Shown one piece after another: positions 48,247 through 60,200 of a stretch of 64,000 bases of DNA (position 1 is the first letter of the stretch; every line of letters starts with the position of its first letter). The stretch spans positions 1,426,001 to 1,490,000 of the forward strand of contig OX637804.1 in NCBI GenBank assembly GCA_951802425.1. The letters run 5' to 3'. The position numbers and the translations under genes were made by a program. This DNA comes from Clavaria fumosa. Taxonomy: Eukaryota > Basidiomycota > Agaricomycetes > Agaricales > Clavariaceae. Under the pieces are notes generated by a model that was not told the DNA's origin, did no database searches, and saw only the letters and a program-made list of their open reading frames with translations.

Positions 48247-51200
48247 ATGAGACTCGTCGGCGATCTTCTCAGTACGTCTATGTCCGAGGCTTCAAAATTT
48301 CCGAAGCTATCTGGTATCAACTATTCGTCATGGTCTGGACATATGAAATCAGCATTACAATCAAAGTACCTTTGGTTGATTGTTACTGGTGAGGAAGAAT
48401 GTCCACCCGAAGCCGAGACGAATGCTCCAGAAGCCGAAAAGCGCTTGGCAAGAAAAGAGAGACTGGATTGGAAACTTCGAGACCAAGCCACGATGGGGAA
48501 CATCAAGGGAGCCTGCGAGGATACACAGCTGCCCTTCATCGAGAAAGATAGCGTTACGACTGCGAAAATTATGTGGGATGAGCTCAAGAAGGTTCATCAA
48601 ACAAATCTTTCAAAGATAAACACGCACTATCTTTTCGAAGACCTCTATAGCCGGAAATACTTGGATGGTACCTCTATGGATGAGCATATCGCTTCTCTTC
48701 TTGAGATTAGTCACCGGATTACAGCTAGTGGCAAGAAGATTGACGACTTACACCTAGCCCGAGCCATGGTCCTATCCCTTCCGAAGACTCCTTCATGGGA
48801 GTTAGTCAAAATTCCTCTATTCGAGCTTGAGATTCTTTCCTCGGAGCTAGTTAGCACGAAGCTGCTACAAGAGGCGAATCGTCGCCAGCGCGAAAAGCCT
48901 GGGACGGATACAGCACTATACTCACGAGCAAATAAAAAGGGTCTTGGGAAGAATAAGGACTCACAAAAGACTGATGAGTGCCATTATTGTCACAAGAAAG
49001 GCCATTGGGCCAATGTCTGCCGGAAACGCGAGGCTGATGCGAAGAAGGATGGCGGCGGATCCGCTCACCTAACCATTGGAAACCTCCCAGACCTGGGGAC
49101 TCGCGAAGTCGGTCGCCTCTACGCCATGCGCAACGGATCGTCGAAGATCTCCGAGGTCTTGCTTGATTGCGCTGCGACTCGCCACATGTTCTTCGACCGC
49201 TCTGCTTTCACTCAATATGTGCCATCAGCATCCAATGAGACGATATCAGTAGGAAATGGAAATCATATACCTGTCGTTGGACACGGCAGTGTCTCCCTTC
49301 GGTGCCGCTTACCAAACGGCTGCCGTACAGTCATTCTCCACGACGTTCTACATGTCCCCAATCTAACGGCGAATCTGGTTAGTCTCGGGAAGCTGGAACG
49401 AGCCGGTGCTATAGGTGGATTCGGAGGAGGCCGCATCAAGGTTGAACTTGACCATGAGGAGCTTTTCCATGCGAAGCTAATGAACGCAAATCTATATCAA
49501 ATCGAGCTCGTCACTTACCAATCAGACGGAGCTGCATATCTTGCGAGTTCAAGTGGGAGCTTGAGACTTTGGCATCGCCGTATGGGCCACCTGAACATCG
49601 ACGCAGTCTGCAAACTTGCCAATAGAAAAATGGTAAATGGACTCACGATATCCACCCCTCACAACTATGACACTGTCTGCGAAGGATGCGCATTTGGGAA
49701 ATCTCACCGATTACCAATTCCGAAGATCAGCATGACCATATACCCCAAGATGGGACTCATTGTGGTAGACTTAACTGGTCCGATGTCAGTTGCGACCTGG
49801 AGTGGAAGACTCTATGCATTAATAGTCATCGAAGCCAGCTGCCGGTTTGGGTCTGGTGAATTACTCACCACCAAAGACGACGTGTACGGAGCCCTGGTCA
49901 CGATCATCACACGGCTAGAACGTCAGTCCAGCGAGAAATGTCGCATCCTGCGCAGTGACAATGGGACTGAGTTCGTTAACGTCTTAACCCAAAAGTTTTG
50001 TGAAAAGAATGGTATTATGCACCAGACAACGATACCATACACTCCAGAGCAAAACGGCATCGCAGAACGCACCATCGCGGTATATTTTGAAATGGTCCGA
50101 TGCATGCTGCATTCCGCCTCGATGGATTTGCGATACTGGGGAGAAGCATTCATGTATGCCGTGCACATAAGAAATCTTTCACCTACCGCTGCTCTAGCCA
50201 ATACCGTCCCATACCATGCTTGGATGTCGCAGAAACCGGACGTCTCACATCTTCGTATCTTTGGGTCCATCGGGTATGCGAACATTCCAAAGAAAGTGAG
50301 AGGCGGGAAACTTGCGGCCACGTCTGTGAAGTGTCGCCTAATTGGCTGGTGGTCCGATGAATCTAAAGGCTACAGGTTAGAAGACCTAGAGACGAAGAAA
50401 ATCATTGCCTCACGAGATGTGCGTTTCATCGAGGATGAAACTCCTACTGGTCTGGCCATTATCAATGGAGTATCACCGCACGGATCTCCAAAACTCACAT
50501 CTGATGACCTTCAATTATCAGACAACACACACGCAGTCAATACGGAGGAAACGCATGTTAATTCTGTCACTACTGATCCATCACATCTATTATCCTCCAC
50601 AGATACTGCTGTCAATCTCCCGGTTGTGCCAAACCAACCGAAGGTATCCAAATGGGCGAATCTCCCTCCTCGAGAAGCGTCTACCAGAAACCGAAGGGAA
50701 CCTGAATGTTTTGGAGATGAGGCCACTGAAGATGAAGTCCTAGAAGCGATAAGACGCAACGCCGATGATGCTGCCTACGTCACTTACTCAACTGAGCCGA
50801 AAACTTATCGTGATGCAGTCCATTCACCGTACTCAAAACAGTGGGAGAAAGCGATGAGCGACGAACTTGAGCAGCTAAAGCAAACAGGTACCTTCGAGTG
50901 GGTCCATGACGCTCCGATTGGAAAGACTGTGATTGGAAGTCGCTGGGTGTTGAAAGAAAAACGTGATGGCGAAGGAAAACTGGTAAAACATAAGGCTCGC
51001 ATCGTCGCTCAGGGTTTTTCACAGGTTCCTGGACAAGACTTTAATGCCACATACGCATCAGTAGCCAAATTCACTACTCTCCGAACTCTCCTAGCCATCG
51101 CTGCCCGAGAGAACTGGGAAGTCCACCAAGTCGATGTCCGAGGAGCTTATCTTCAAGGCGATCTGGATGAGGACATTTATATGTGTGCGCCAGAGGGCAT

Positions 51201-52398
51201 ATCCGAACCTGGTAAAGAGAACTGGATCTGGAGATTGCAAAAGGCGATATATGGTCTGAAACAAGCTGGTCGTCAGTGGAAAATGAGGCTCGACAAGATC
51301 ATGTCTGGCCTTGGATTCACCAAAAGCGCTGCCGATGACTGTTTATACGTTCTATCAAGGAATCAAGTCATAATACTCACCGTACTTGTCTACGTTGACG
51401 ACATGGCCATAGCAGGTTCAAAACTCGAAGACGTTATGGAGTTCAAGAGAAATTTCAGCAGCGAGCTCGAGATAACGGACTTGGGAGAACTGAAGTTCAT
51501 TTTAGGGATTGAGGTGACACGCAATCGCAACGCGCGCACGGTCCAACTCAACCAAACAGCCTACATACGTGAAGTACTCTCGCGCTATGGGATGAGTAAC
51601 TGCAATGCGATTTCTACACCCTTAGCTACCACTGAACGTCTCAGCGCTACGCAATCTCCCTCCCCAACTGAAGTCCAAGAAACCTTGGCTTACGCAGACG
51701 GCGCATCATATCCCGAACGAGTCGGCTCCCTCTTATATGCGACCCAAACTCGCCCCGACTGTCAGTACGTCGTTGCTACCCTTGCGCAGTTCTCTATCAA
51801 TCCTGGAAAGGCTCATTTCGATGCCATCAAACGTGTCCTGAGATATCTCAAAGGGACTGCCGATTTTGGTTTGACTCTCGGTGGTCCTGATAGCGCACTC
51901 GATCTCGTCGGTTGGACTGACTCGGACTGGGCTCAGGACACTGATTCTAGACGATCCGTGGGCGGTTTTGTGTTTTCTGTAGCCGGTGGATGTGTCTCGT
52001 GGTCCTCGAAGAAACAACCTACCGTAGCACTATCAACCGTCGAGGCTGAATATATGGCGGCGTCGAACGCAACCAAGGAGGCCGTCTGGCTGCGAGTACT
52101 GCTGGAGGACTTCGGATTCCCTCAAAAAGGTCCAACGACGATCCACGCCGATAATCAAGGCTGTATCGCTCTTTCCCGGAACCCTGTTTCGCATTCTCGA
52201 GCAAAACACATAGATATCCGACATCATTTCATTTGGGAACGCATAGAAAACAACGAGATAGACCTCAAATTTTGTCCTACTAAGGATATGTTGGCCGACA
52301 TCCTGACAAAAGGCTTATCCCGCTATCCCTTCGAGAGTTTCAGGACGGCGCTTGGACTTACAGCGAAGATTCATCCGAGTGGGAGTGACGGTGTTTAG
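48247..52398 (+). CDS. Inner copia gag-pol polyprotein
   Basis: 1,383 residues, uninterrupted. The gag-like region spans about residues 15-215. The zinc knuckle CHYCHKKGHWANVC is near 245. Protease has LLDCAATRHMFFDRS near 310, where the outer copy has DCGTTGHM. Integrase has WHRRMGHLNIDAV, CEGCAFGKSHRLP, VVDLTGPM, RSDNGTEFVN and YTPEQNGIAERT. Reverse transcriptase runs from about 870 with GSRWVLKEKRDGEGK, GAYLQGDL, YGLKQAGRQW and the active-site VYVDDMAIAG near 1050. RNase H near 1215-1350 has GWTDSDWAQD, STVEAEYMAAS, HADNQGCIAL and AKHIDIRHHF. Gag and pol share one frame with no frameshift. All catalytic motifs are present. Confidence 0.95.
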   Translation: MRLVGDLLSTSMSEASKFPKLSGINYSSWSGHMKSALQSKYLWLIVTGEEECPPEAETNAPEAEKRLARKERLDWKLRDQATMGNIKGACEDTQLPFIEKDSVTTAKIMWDELKKVHQTNLSKINTHYLFEDLYSRKYLDGTSMDEHIASLLEISHRITASGKKIDDLHLARAMVLSLPKTPSWELVKIPLFELEILSSELVSTKLLQEANRRQREKPGTDTALYSRANKKGLGKNKDSQKTDECHYCHKKGHWANVCRKREADAKKDGGGSAHLTIGNLPDLGTREVGRLYAMRNGSSKISEVLLDCAATRHMFFDRSAFTQYVPSASNETISVGNGNHIPVVGHGSVSLRCRLPNGCRTVILHDVLHVPNLTANLVSLGKLERAGAIGGFGGGRIKVELDHEELFHAKLMNANLYQIELVTYQSDGAAYLASSSGSLRLWHRRMGHLNIDAVCKLANRKMVNGLTISTPHNYDTVCEGCAFGKSHRLPIPKISMTIYPKMGLIVVDLTGPMSVATWSGRLYALIVIEASCRFGSGELLTTKDDVYGALVTIITRLERQSSEKCRILRSDNGTEFVNVLTQKFCEKNGIMHQTTIPYTPEQNGIAERTIAVYFEMVRCMLHSASMDLRYWGEAFMYAVHIRNLSPTAALANTVPYHAWMSQKPDVSHLRIFGSIGYANIPKKVRGGKLAATSVKCRLIGWWSDESKGYRLEDLETKKIIASRDVRFIEDETPTGLAIINGVSPHGSPKLTSDDLQLSDNTHAVNTEETHVNSVTTDPSHLLSSTDTAVNLPVVPNQPKVSKWANLPPREASTRNRREPECFGDEATEDEVLEAIRRNADDAAYVTYSTEPKTYRDAVHSPYSKQWEKAMSDELEQLKQTGTFEWVHDAPIGKTVIGSRWVLKEKRDGEGKLVKHKARIVAQGFSQVPGQDFNATYASVAKFTTLRTLLAIAARENWEVHQVDVRGAYLQGDLDEDIYMCAPEGISEPGKENWIWRLQKAIYGLKQAGRQWKMRLDKIMSGLGFTKSAADDCLYVLSRNQVIILTVLVYVDDMAIAGSKLEDVMEFKRNFSSELEITDLGELKFILGIEVTRNRNARTVQLNQTAYIREVLSRYGMSNCNAISTPLATTERLSATQSPSPTEVQETLAYADGASYPERVGSLLYATQTRPDCQYVVATLAQFSINPGKAHFDAIKRVLRYLKGTADFGLTLGGPDSALDLVGWTDSDWAQDTDSRRSVGGFVFSVAGGCVSWSSKKQPTVALSTVEAEYMAASNATKEAVWLRVLLEDFGFPQKGPTTIHADNQGCIALSRNPVSHSRAKHIDIRHHFIWERIENNEIDLKFCPTKDMLADILTKGLSRYPFESFRTALGLTAKIHPSGSDGV

Positions 52399-52639
52399 GC
52401 GTTCGGCTGAATGCCGTCGCTTATGGGAAGTGACTAGCGCGTAACCTTAAATCTTCTTCGGTTGCTTTCGTAATATAGTCGTCCGATACGCGTCCTAGAG
52501 ATTCACGCTTTATTCCCCTCGTGTGAATCTCAGGTATTGTCTATTCTTCTAGTGTCTCACTATGCGTCTAATGTATATGCTTTATTCCCCTCGCGTGAAT
52601 CTCAGGTCTTCCCTGCACTGGACATTATCTTATTTATCA
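52386..52639 (+). repeat. 3' LTR of the inner copia element
   Basis: This matches the 5' LTR except for about two transitions at CpG (CGCG to CGTG, and ATACGC to ATATGC). TGCAT at 52640-52644 completes the target-site duplication. Confidence 0.92.
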
Positions 52640-54861
52640 TGCATTCGTCTGGAATGGACTTACGATATTGGGGGGAGGCCCTAATGTATGCGGTACACAT
52701 CCGAAACCTCTCGCCGACAACCGCATTACCTGGAAAAGTGCCATATGAGGCGTGGTATGGGCGAAAACCCGACGTATCTCACCTTCGGATCTTCGGTTCC
52801 ACTGCATACGCTAACATTCCAAAGAAAGTGCGCGGTGGTAAGCTCAAGCCCACATCGGTGAAGTGTAGGATGTTGGGATGGTGGGCTGACGAGACAAAAG
52901 GTTATCGTTTGGAGGATTTTGAGACGAAAACGTTAATCACCTCGCGCGATGTGCGTTTTATTGAAGATCCTCCACCCACAGATTTAGCCATTGTCGAAGG
53001 AATCGACCCACGTCCTCGAGAGGGCATCCCATCCAGAACTGAACCAGACGATGCGGACACGACGACCGAATCCCTGTCGACGATGAATGAAGATGGATCA
53101 GAACGAGTGGGAGAAGTAGGAGAAGCGGACGAACCAGCAAAGACCAAACGAATCGCACAGCGCGAACCCTCAAAGCGACTGCGGCGACCACCCATTCGTT
53201 TTGGTGAAGAAGCGACTGTTGAAGAGATAGATGAGGCTGTCAGTGGGAGTGGACATCAGGCATTCGTTGCGGTGAATGGTGAGCCACGCACTTACCAGGA
53301 AGCGATGCGCACGCAGCAGGCAAAGGAATGGGAAAAGGCCGTCGTCACGGAACTCGAGCAACTCCGTTCGTCTGGGACCTTCGAGTGGGTTTCGCATGTC
53401 CCGAGCGGCCGCAGTACGATTGGAAGTCGCTTCGTCTTTCAAACGAAAAGGGACGGTGAAGGGAAGGTCATCAAGTATAAGGCAAGGATCGTAGCGAAAG
53501 GGTACTCACAAGTTCCTGGTCAGGACTTTGACGCGACCTTCGCATCCGTCGCACGTCTGACGACGCTTCGGGCACTTCTCTCCATGGCTGCACGAGAAGA
53601 CTGGGCGATACACCAGGTCAACGTCGTCGGAGCGTACCTGCGAGGAGACCTGAGTGAGGAAATTTATCTCGAACCACCGGACGGCGCACGCACAAATGAA
53701 AAGGACAAACGAGTCTGGCGACTCTTGAGGCCACTCTATGGCCTAAAACAAGCGGGAAGACAATGGAAAGTCAAATTGGGCGAGACGATGAAACGACTGG
53801 GTTTCGCCAGCAGCACGGCAGATGACTGTCTTTACATCAAGAAGGAAAAGGGAACGGTGAAAATTTTGGTTTTGGTCTATGTTGACGACATGGCCGTCGC
53901 GGCGACGGACGCCCGCGATGTGAAGTGGTTTAAGACAGAGTTGGGAAGAGTCTTTCAGATTACTGATTTGGGCGAACTGAAACATATCTTGGGAATCCGG
54001 GTCCGGCGCGACCGCATGGCACGCACCATCCAACTGGACCAAACGGCTTATATCCAGGCACTTCTCTCACGATACAAAATGGATGGTTCCACGCCTGTAG
54101 CAACGCCCGCAGTTGTCAAGGAGCGACTGACTAGTGCTGATTGTCCTGTCTCCGACGCGGACCGCGCTGCCTACGACGATTTTGCGCAGGGATTTGGCTA
54201 CTTGGAATGTCTGGGAGGCATTCTTTATGCGACTCACACCCGCCCGGACATCCAATACGCGACTAATGCCTGTGCACAGTTCGGAGCCAATCCCGGGAAG
54301 ACTCACCTTATCGCTTTAAAGAGAATCCTCCGCTATCTCAACGGTACAGTGAGCTACGGACTAACCTTGGGCGGTAGGGGCGATGGAGTCGACCTCGTTG
54401 GGTGGACTGACTCAGATTGGGCACAGGACCCCGACGACCGACGCTCGATCGCCGGCTTCGTTTTCGACGTCGCTGGTGGCACCGTCTTGTGGTCATCGAA
54501 GAAACAGCCAACCGTCGCTCTGTCCACAGTCGAGGCCGAGTATATGGCCTCAGCGAATGCTACCAAGGAAGCCATATGGCTACGCACCCTACTTGCTGAC
54601 CTCGGTTTTGCCCTGTCTGCTGCTACCGTCATCCATGCCGACAACCAAGGATGCATCGCGCTCGCGAAGAACCCCGTCGCACACTCGCGCGCAAAACATA
54701 TCGACATTCGCCATCACTTCGTTCGCGAGCGGGTCTCCAGCGGCGAAGTATCGTTTCAATATTGCCCAACGACCCAAATGGTTGCAGATATCTTGACCAA
54801 AGCCCTCCCTCGCGACCTGTTTGAAAAATTCCGGGATGCGATCGGTGTTTCTGCGTCGTAG
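52640..54861 (+). CDS. Outer copia reverse transcriptase-RNase H part
   Basis: The frame resumes after the inner element with SSGMDLRYWGEALMYAVH, the direct continuation of the part ending at 47988. A variable linker (about 53000-53200) is rich in Asp, Glu, Ser and Thr. Reverse transcriptase has GSRFVFQTKRDGEGK, GAYLRGDL, YGLKQAGRQW and VYVDDMAVAA near 53875. RNase H has GWTDSDWAQD, STVEAEYMAS, HADNQGCIAL and AKHIDIRHHF. The frame ends at 54859-54861, 18 bases before the 3' LTR. The open frame also extends leftward into the inner LTR, but that part is not native. Confidence 0.92.
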
Positions 54862-54879
54862 TGACTTAGCAAGTGGGAG

Positions 54880-55185
54880 TGACGACGTGCACACCCTGTC
54901 AGGGAGTGCCGCGTCTACTACGACGGACTACTACGATGGATTCGCCCCTCGCGCCGTGTCGCCAACTCTCCGGCGACGTTGTTACCTTTTAGATTAGACT
55001 TTGTTTACTTTTTGACTCGTGCTTCGCGACTTCTATTGGACTCATATACCTGCGTAGCATGATACCTAGAGCTCATGCGTTCTCCCGCGTGAACTCTAGG
55101 TTCGTATCTTCCCTCTCAACATTGTACCTAGTGAACTTACAATATACGCGTTCTCCCGCGTGAACTCTAGACTGCGCTGCTGAAA
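54880..55185 (+). repeat. 3' LTR of the outer copia element
   Basis: 306 bp, starting TGACGACGTG directly after AGTGGGAG and ending CTGCTGAAA before the GGACA duplication. Confidence 0.9.
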
Positions 55186-55411
55186 GGACATTATTTCTTT
55201 CTGCTACAGTATACATCATAGACGACGTTGCACATTCTGATATCATTATTGTTATTGTCAGTAGATAAGTAGAACTGTTACTGGTCATCTATTAGCTATC
55301 GCAATTTTCGAACCTTACTTCACTCATCAAGCCAAACCTATCTGTGCGTTGCGGACATGCGCTCTGCGGAGTACAGCAGTACAGGTACTGTGGAGGAATC
55401 GATTCCACTGC
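55186..55411. other. Flank of the copia insertion, no gene seen
   Basis: AT-rich sequence between the copia element and the stop of the ribosome recycling factor gene. A CTGCTACAG splice-acceptor-like site at 55198-55206 could belong to whatever the copia element disrupted. Confidence 0.4.
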
Positions 55412-56521
55412 CTACTTGGCCTGCCCCGCGGCCTTCTTCATATTGAGGAGGATAACGTCGACTTCGCGTACCCACTTCCGGACCAAGTCGACGAACTGTG
55501 AAAATGGTAGAAGGGACACGAGATAAGCACGGATAGATGCGGGTGAGAGGTAGGCAAGGCAAGGCGAAATACGAACCGCATGCACGACTGGCACGTTCTT
55601 CGCCCACCCACCCTTCCGGAGCGCGCCCGAGGAGATGGCGCGCAGCTGCACGCGCACGCCCTCAGCCTGCTTCGTCGCGAGCTTGGCGAGCTCGACGCGG
55701 AGCTCGACGGTCGGTCTGCGATGCGCAACGTCAGTAGCGGGGATTTCGCCGGGTTGGGTTGGACCTTGGATGGATGGACGGACGGACCTCGGTATGGGGA
55801 CCTTGACGGTCCGTGCGTCCACGCGCTGCGGGACGACGCCGGGGAGCTTCGCCTCGTACAGCGCGGTCTCAACGGGCTTCGTATCCTACTAGACCAGCAC
55901 GGCCACCAGTTCCCATTCCTCAGTAGAGTTTAGGTGGAAGTGGGGAAGGGGGACGCTCACGCGTTCGTCAAACACGGTGATCCACAGTGTCGAGCCATCC
56001 TTGACGCCGACTGTCGCGAGGCGCTCGAGCGGGAGGGCGCGCGGGTGCCCTCCCTCGTCGGGTTCTTCAGCAACAGCACCACTACCAACAGCACCACCAA
56101 CAGCACCACCACCAACGGCACTAGCGCCAGCGCTAGGACGCACACGTACCGCGTCGAGCAAGCGCGGTGTGACGCGTCCACTGGCGCGGTCCTCGAGCGC
56201 GGCGCACGCGGCGCGGAAGCGCATGACGGCGGCTTGCATCTGCTCGTCTGCGGCGGCGTGGGCGCGCCCCGCAACGGGGTTGTCTGGCAGGACTTGCGCG
56301 GAGCGTGGGACGAGCGGGGCCTCGTCCTCTACGTGCTGTTGGTGTCTTGATTTCGACTTTGAAAGTGACTTGGCTTTGGCGTACGTGCGGCTGCGTGGGC
56401 GACGGGCGTGGGCGAGGACGAGCGCGAGCGTCGGAGCGAGCGTCGGGGGTGGAGACGACGCGTACGACGCGGCGCGGAGGAGGGTGAGAGACGCGGCGGC
56501 TGTTGGGACGGTGACCCGCAT
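55412..56521 (-). CDS. RRF1: Mitochondrial ribosome recycling factor
   Basis: The gene starts at the ATG at 56521 (minus) with a basic, Ser-rich N-terminus (ASYASSPPPTLAPT, then RRPRSRTYAKAKS) that fits a mitochondrial targeting peptide. Core RRF pieces follow: MQAAVMRFRAACAALEDRAS, GRVTPRLLDAVRV, PLERLATVGVKDGSTLWITV, then after a 75-bp intron (55886-55960) TKPVETALYEAKLPGVVPQR and VKVPIPRPTVELRVELAKLA, and finally VDLVRKWVREVDVILLNMKK. The stop is at 55412-55414. An Ala/Gly/Val-rich insertion (GGGAVGGAVGSGAVA) interrupts the domain that normally holds the core loop. The protein releases the post-termination mitochondrial ribosome with EF-G2. Sequence identity to bacterial RRF is modest, but the order of motifs is right. 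Confidence 0.82.
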
Positions 56522-57249
56522 GGAATGATGAGGGCAAGTGTTTATTGGAACTCAGCCAACGTACGCGACTGATATCCAATACAGTAAAGCTCCCGTCGTC
56601 TACACTCGATTTACGATGCTTTGAGACTCGCAAATCGACCTCGAGAAAAGTTCCAGTGTTGGCAGACATAAGCCAGCGAGTCACAGTAAAATGTTGCACT
56701 CCATCTAGGAAGAATACATTGATACGCTGCTGCTCTAATTCCAAGCTCTCTTCGTCGCTCTTCCGAACCAACCATCTTACCATTCCTCCAAATAACGCCC
56801 AGCCGAAAATACCCACTTCACTGCACCGCATCCGTCTTCGCCAGAATTCGATCTGCACGCACAAAATAGTTCTGCAATCCACGCGGAGGCGTGATCAGCT
56901 CCATCGCAATTCACGCGGCACGTTTCTTCGTGTGGAAGAGAAAGGTCATCCGCCACCACCTTTGTGGCCGTGCTGACACAAAGGAAGGTGTCCCTCAACT
57001 GCCGCCAGCATACCAAAGTTGGCCGTTAAACTCATCAGCAGCTCCAGCGCCGCGCGGTCCAGGAACTCCTCGTCTTGCGCAAACAACGCTTGCTCGTTGG
57101 TTTCCTGCGGCCGGAACGTGACAATGCCAGGTGCTGGCGTCACGTGCAATGTTACATCAAATCGTGACTGTCACGTCACGCTTTACCAGCATCGATAAGC
57201 ACCCAGTCGCCAACTCGTATCTTTCGTCGACACTACTCGCATCATCACC
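56522..57249. other. Intergenic region between RRF1 and the second NLR gene
   Basis: Several short open frames on the minus strand (for example MELITPPRGLQNYFVRADRI near 56900, and an acidic one near 57080) have possible splice sites, but I cannot assemble a convincing protein. A CACGTGAC-like site and TGACGTCA-like half-sites near 57140-57175 could be promoter elements of the NLR gene. Confidence 0.4.
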
Positions 57250-60200
57250 ATGCGCAAAGCTCCCGACACTACCCTGGCGAAGATCAAGTCTTCGTCAGGG
57301 CCTCAGTCTCTTGCCTTCATTGGTCTCCAGAATGCTCTCGCACTTCTCAAGGAGGTTGCGGGGAAGATAAGTGTACCGGGACTGCAGGAAGGTATCGGGG
57401 GATTTGTAGTGCTCCTCAATGCTATTCAGGTGCGTGAAACATGTCATTTGTTTCGCCGTCGTTGCTCACTAATCCTCCACACAGAAAACTTCACAGAACA
57501 GCAATGACTTGGAATCACTCGCTTGCCGCGTTCGAGACTTGGGAACAATGCTGCAGGAGGCATCCAATAGCGGCGCCCTGTCTGCAACAATGACTGAATG
57601 TATCAACCGCTTGTCTGAGTGAGTCACCATTTCCTGGCAAAATGCTCTGCTGATCTCAGTCTCGCATGGCAGATCATGGAAGTCTGTCGGGGAGAAGGCT
57701 CAGCGTTTGATCATTCGCAACCGCTTGAAACGTGTCCTCACCCGTGACCATGATGCTCTTGAGATTACGGGCCTCATTTCTGCTGTCAATGACTCAATAC
57801 AACAATTCCTGGTAAGTAAGTGGCCCATACCTTTTGGACACCCTGATTAAGGTGTGGTCGGTCACTCAAAGGTTCAAAGTACACTTACCATTGATTCCAC
57901 ACTTGGAGTAAGTTTTATAAGCAAGTGTCCTTGTCTTGTTTCTGATGAGTTGATCAGAGAATTGAGTCAAAGCTTGACATCTATGGTAATGATTTATTCG
58001 TAATTTGGCCATAGTGATCTGCTTATTTTCGCTGTGCAGTTGGTCTCAACCTGCCTCGTGCAGTCACTGCTGGCTTCAACTGCAATAATAAGCTAGTCCC
58101 ATGTCTTGGTGGTACTCGGAAAGAGATTCTTGAGGAGCTGTATGAGTGGATTGGTCATGATGTTGAACACCTCTCCCAGGAGGGCCTACCCACATCCTCT
58201 GACCATTTGTGTGTCATGGGGACTCGGCAGATATTTTGGATTAATGGTGTAGCCGGGAGTGGGAAGACTACAATTGCCTACACTGCAGCCAAGTTCTGTG
58301 AGGACAAAGGAGTCCTTGCTGCAAGCTTTTTCTGCTCTAGGGATAATGCAGATTGCAGCAATCTGAATCTGGTATTCACTACCATTGCCTATCAATTAGG
58401 ACAGTTTTGTCCAGAGTTCAAAGCTGGACTTGCAGATGTTGTCAGGTCTAATCCTGACATTGTTTACTCCTCTGTCTCCTATCAGTTGGAGAAGATGATT
58501 GTCAAACCATTTGTGGCCATGAGGAATAAGTTCCCTCCAAGTTTAGTTGTGATTGATGCTCTGGATGAATGCAAGGATGACAACTCCACATCTACCTTTC
58601 TGGCATCATTATCCCAACACATTGAAAAGTTATTTCCTTTGCAATTCCTCATCACCAGTAGACCAATTCTCCAAATCACTGGTGCTTTTCAACATCCACT
58701 TCTCAACAATACAACCAGACCAATGATTCTTCATGAAGTCAAGTTGGATGTCATTAAGAGTGATATCCAGTATTATCTGACATGGCACCTTGAAGCTATC
58801 AAGCACAGATATCACATTTCTGGATCCTGGCCATCCCCCACAGATGTTGAGACCTTGGCCAATATGTCCTCAGGCCTGTTCATATTTCCTGCCACTGCAG
58901 TAAGGTTCATTGATGTTGCTGACCCCAAGGGGCAACTGAGGATACTTTTGAACACAACAACTGCTGTGGGCTCCTCTCCTCTGCAGCATCTGGATCAGTT
59001 GTATTTGCAAGTGTTGAACATTGCATTCCCTGATATTTCTGAACACCTTGGAGTCAAATTGCGCTTAATTCTTGGAACTATTGCCATCCTTCAGGATCCT
59101 CTCTCATCAGATCAATTGGAGGACCTGCTTGAATCTGATGTTGATGTCAATGGTTATATTCGGAAGTTGCAGGCAATCATTATGGCTCCAGATGATGGTA
59201 TTGGAATTATAAGATTGATCCACCCATCATTCTTTGACTTCATTGTGGACCCTACCAGATGCCACAACATGCAGTTTAGAGTAAATCTTGAAGAGCAACA
59301 CACCATCATGGCAGAGAAATGCCTGATTATGATGAAAAGGTTGAAGAAGGATATTTGTGGTATAAAAGACCCCACCAAGTTCAACCATGAGGTGCCAGAT
59401 CTCTCAGAGATGATATCAAAACACATCTCAGGCAGCCAGCAGTATGCATGTAAATATTGGGGCATGCATATTTGCAGTGGCAGGCTTTCAAGCAATGTAT
59501 TGCAGCTTCTGGGACATTTCTGCTCAAATCATTTACTTCACTGGATTGAGGTTTGCAGCCTTCTTGGGAATCTGAGAAATGCATTGCAAATGTTGGCATC
59601 TGTACATGCCTATCTTTCAGTAAGTTCATGTTCTTACTAAATGAGGTTGACATAACTAACATGTGGTCTTGAAATAGATAAATAACCATATGGATATTCT
59701 CTTGGCCATATTATCTGATGCTGAGAGATTGATCCAAGAGTTCTTTCCAGCCATCAGTGTGTCTGCCCTGCAAGTATATTTTACAGCTTTGCCTTTCACC
59801 CCAGTTGGCACTGAAATATACAGTACCTATAATAAGCAAATGGAGGGAGCAGTGATAGTGCAAGGGGAGTTACCAGAACAATGGAGTGCATGTTTACAAG
59901 TCATAGAGGGCCATTCTGATTGGGTCAGATCAGTGTCATTCTCTCCAGATGGCACAAGGATAGTTTCAGGGTCTTATGACAGGACAGTGAGAGTGTGGGA
60001 TGCAGTCACTGGTGCTTGTCTGCAGACACTTGTGGGCCATTCTAATTGGGTCAGATCAGCATCATTCTCTCCAGATGGCAAAAGGATAGTTTCAGGGTCT
60101 GATGACTGGACAGTGAGAGTGTGGGATGCAGTCACTGGTGCTCATCTGCAGACACTTGATGGTCATTCTAATGGTATCATGTCAGTGTCATTTTCTCCAG

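Larger units (their letters stand above)
47989..52639 (+). mobile_element. Inner Ty1/copia retrotransposon, complete
   Basis: LTRs of 254 bp (47989-48242 and 52386-52639) flank a single open polyprotein frame. TGCAT is duplicated on both sides (47984-47988 and 52640-52644). The LTRs differ at about two positions, both C/T at CpG, so the insertion is recent. A polypurine tract (AGTGGGAG) lies directly before the 3' LTR. It carries everything needed for autonomy, as far as the sequence shows. Confidence 0.94.
45777..55185 (+). mobile_element. Outer Ty1/copia retrotransposon, interrupted by a second copia element
   Basis: Identical-order LTRs of 306 bp lie at both ends, and GGACA flanks the element on both sides (45772-45776 and 55186-55190). 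Its single gag-pol frame is broken at 47988 by the inner element and resumes at 52640. A polypurine tract (AGTGGGAG) precedes the 3' LTR. Apart from the insertion both halves are open, so the element was intact when the second copy landed. Confidence 0.93.

Noticed and set aside
52537..52639. Start of the outer copia second open frame inside the inner LTR
   Set aside because: This part is LTR read-through; native coding resumes only after the TGCAT duplication.
56133..56882. 249-codon minus-strand frame overlapping the RRF1 N-terminus
   Set aside because: Its left half is a shifted frame of RRF1 exon 1, and its right half has no domain and possible but unverified splice sites.
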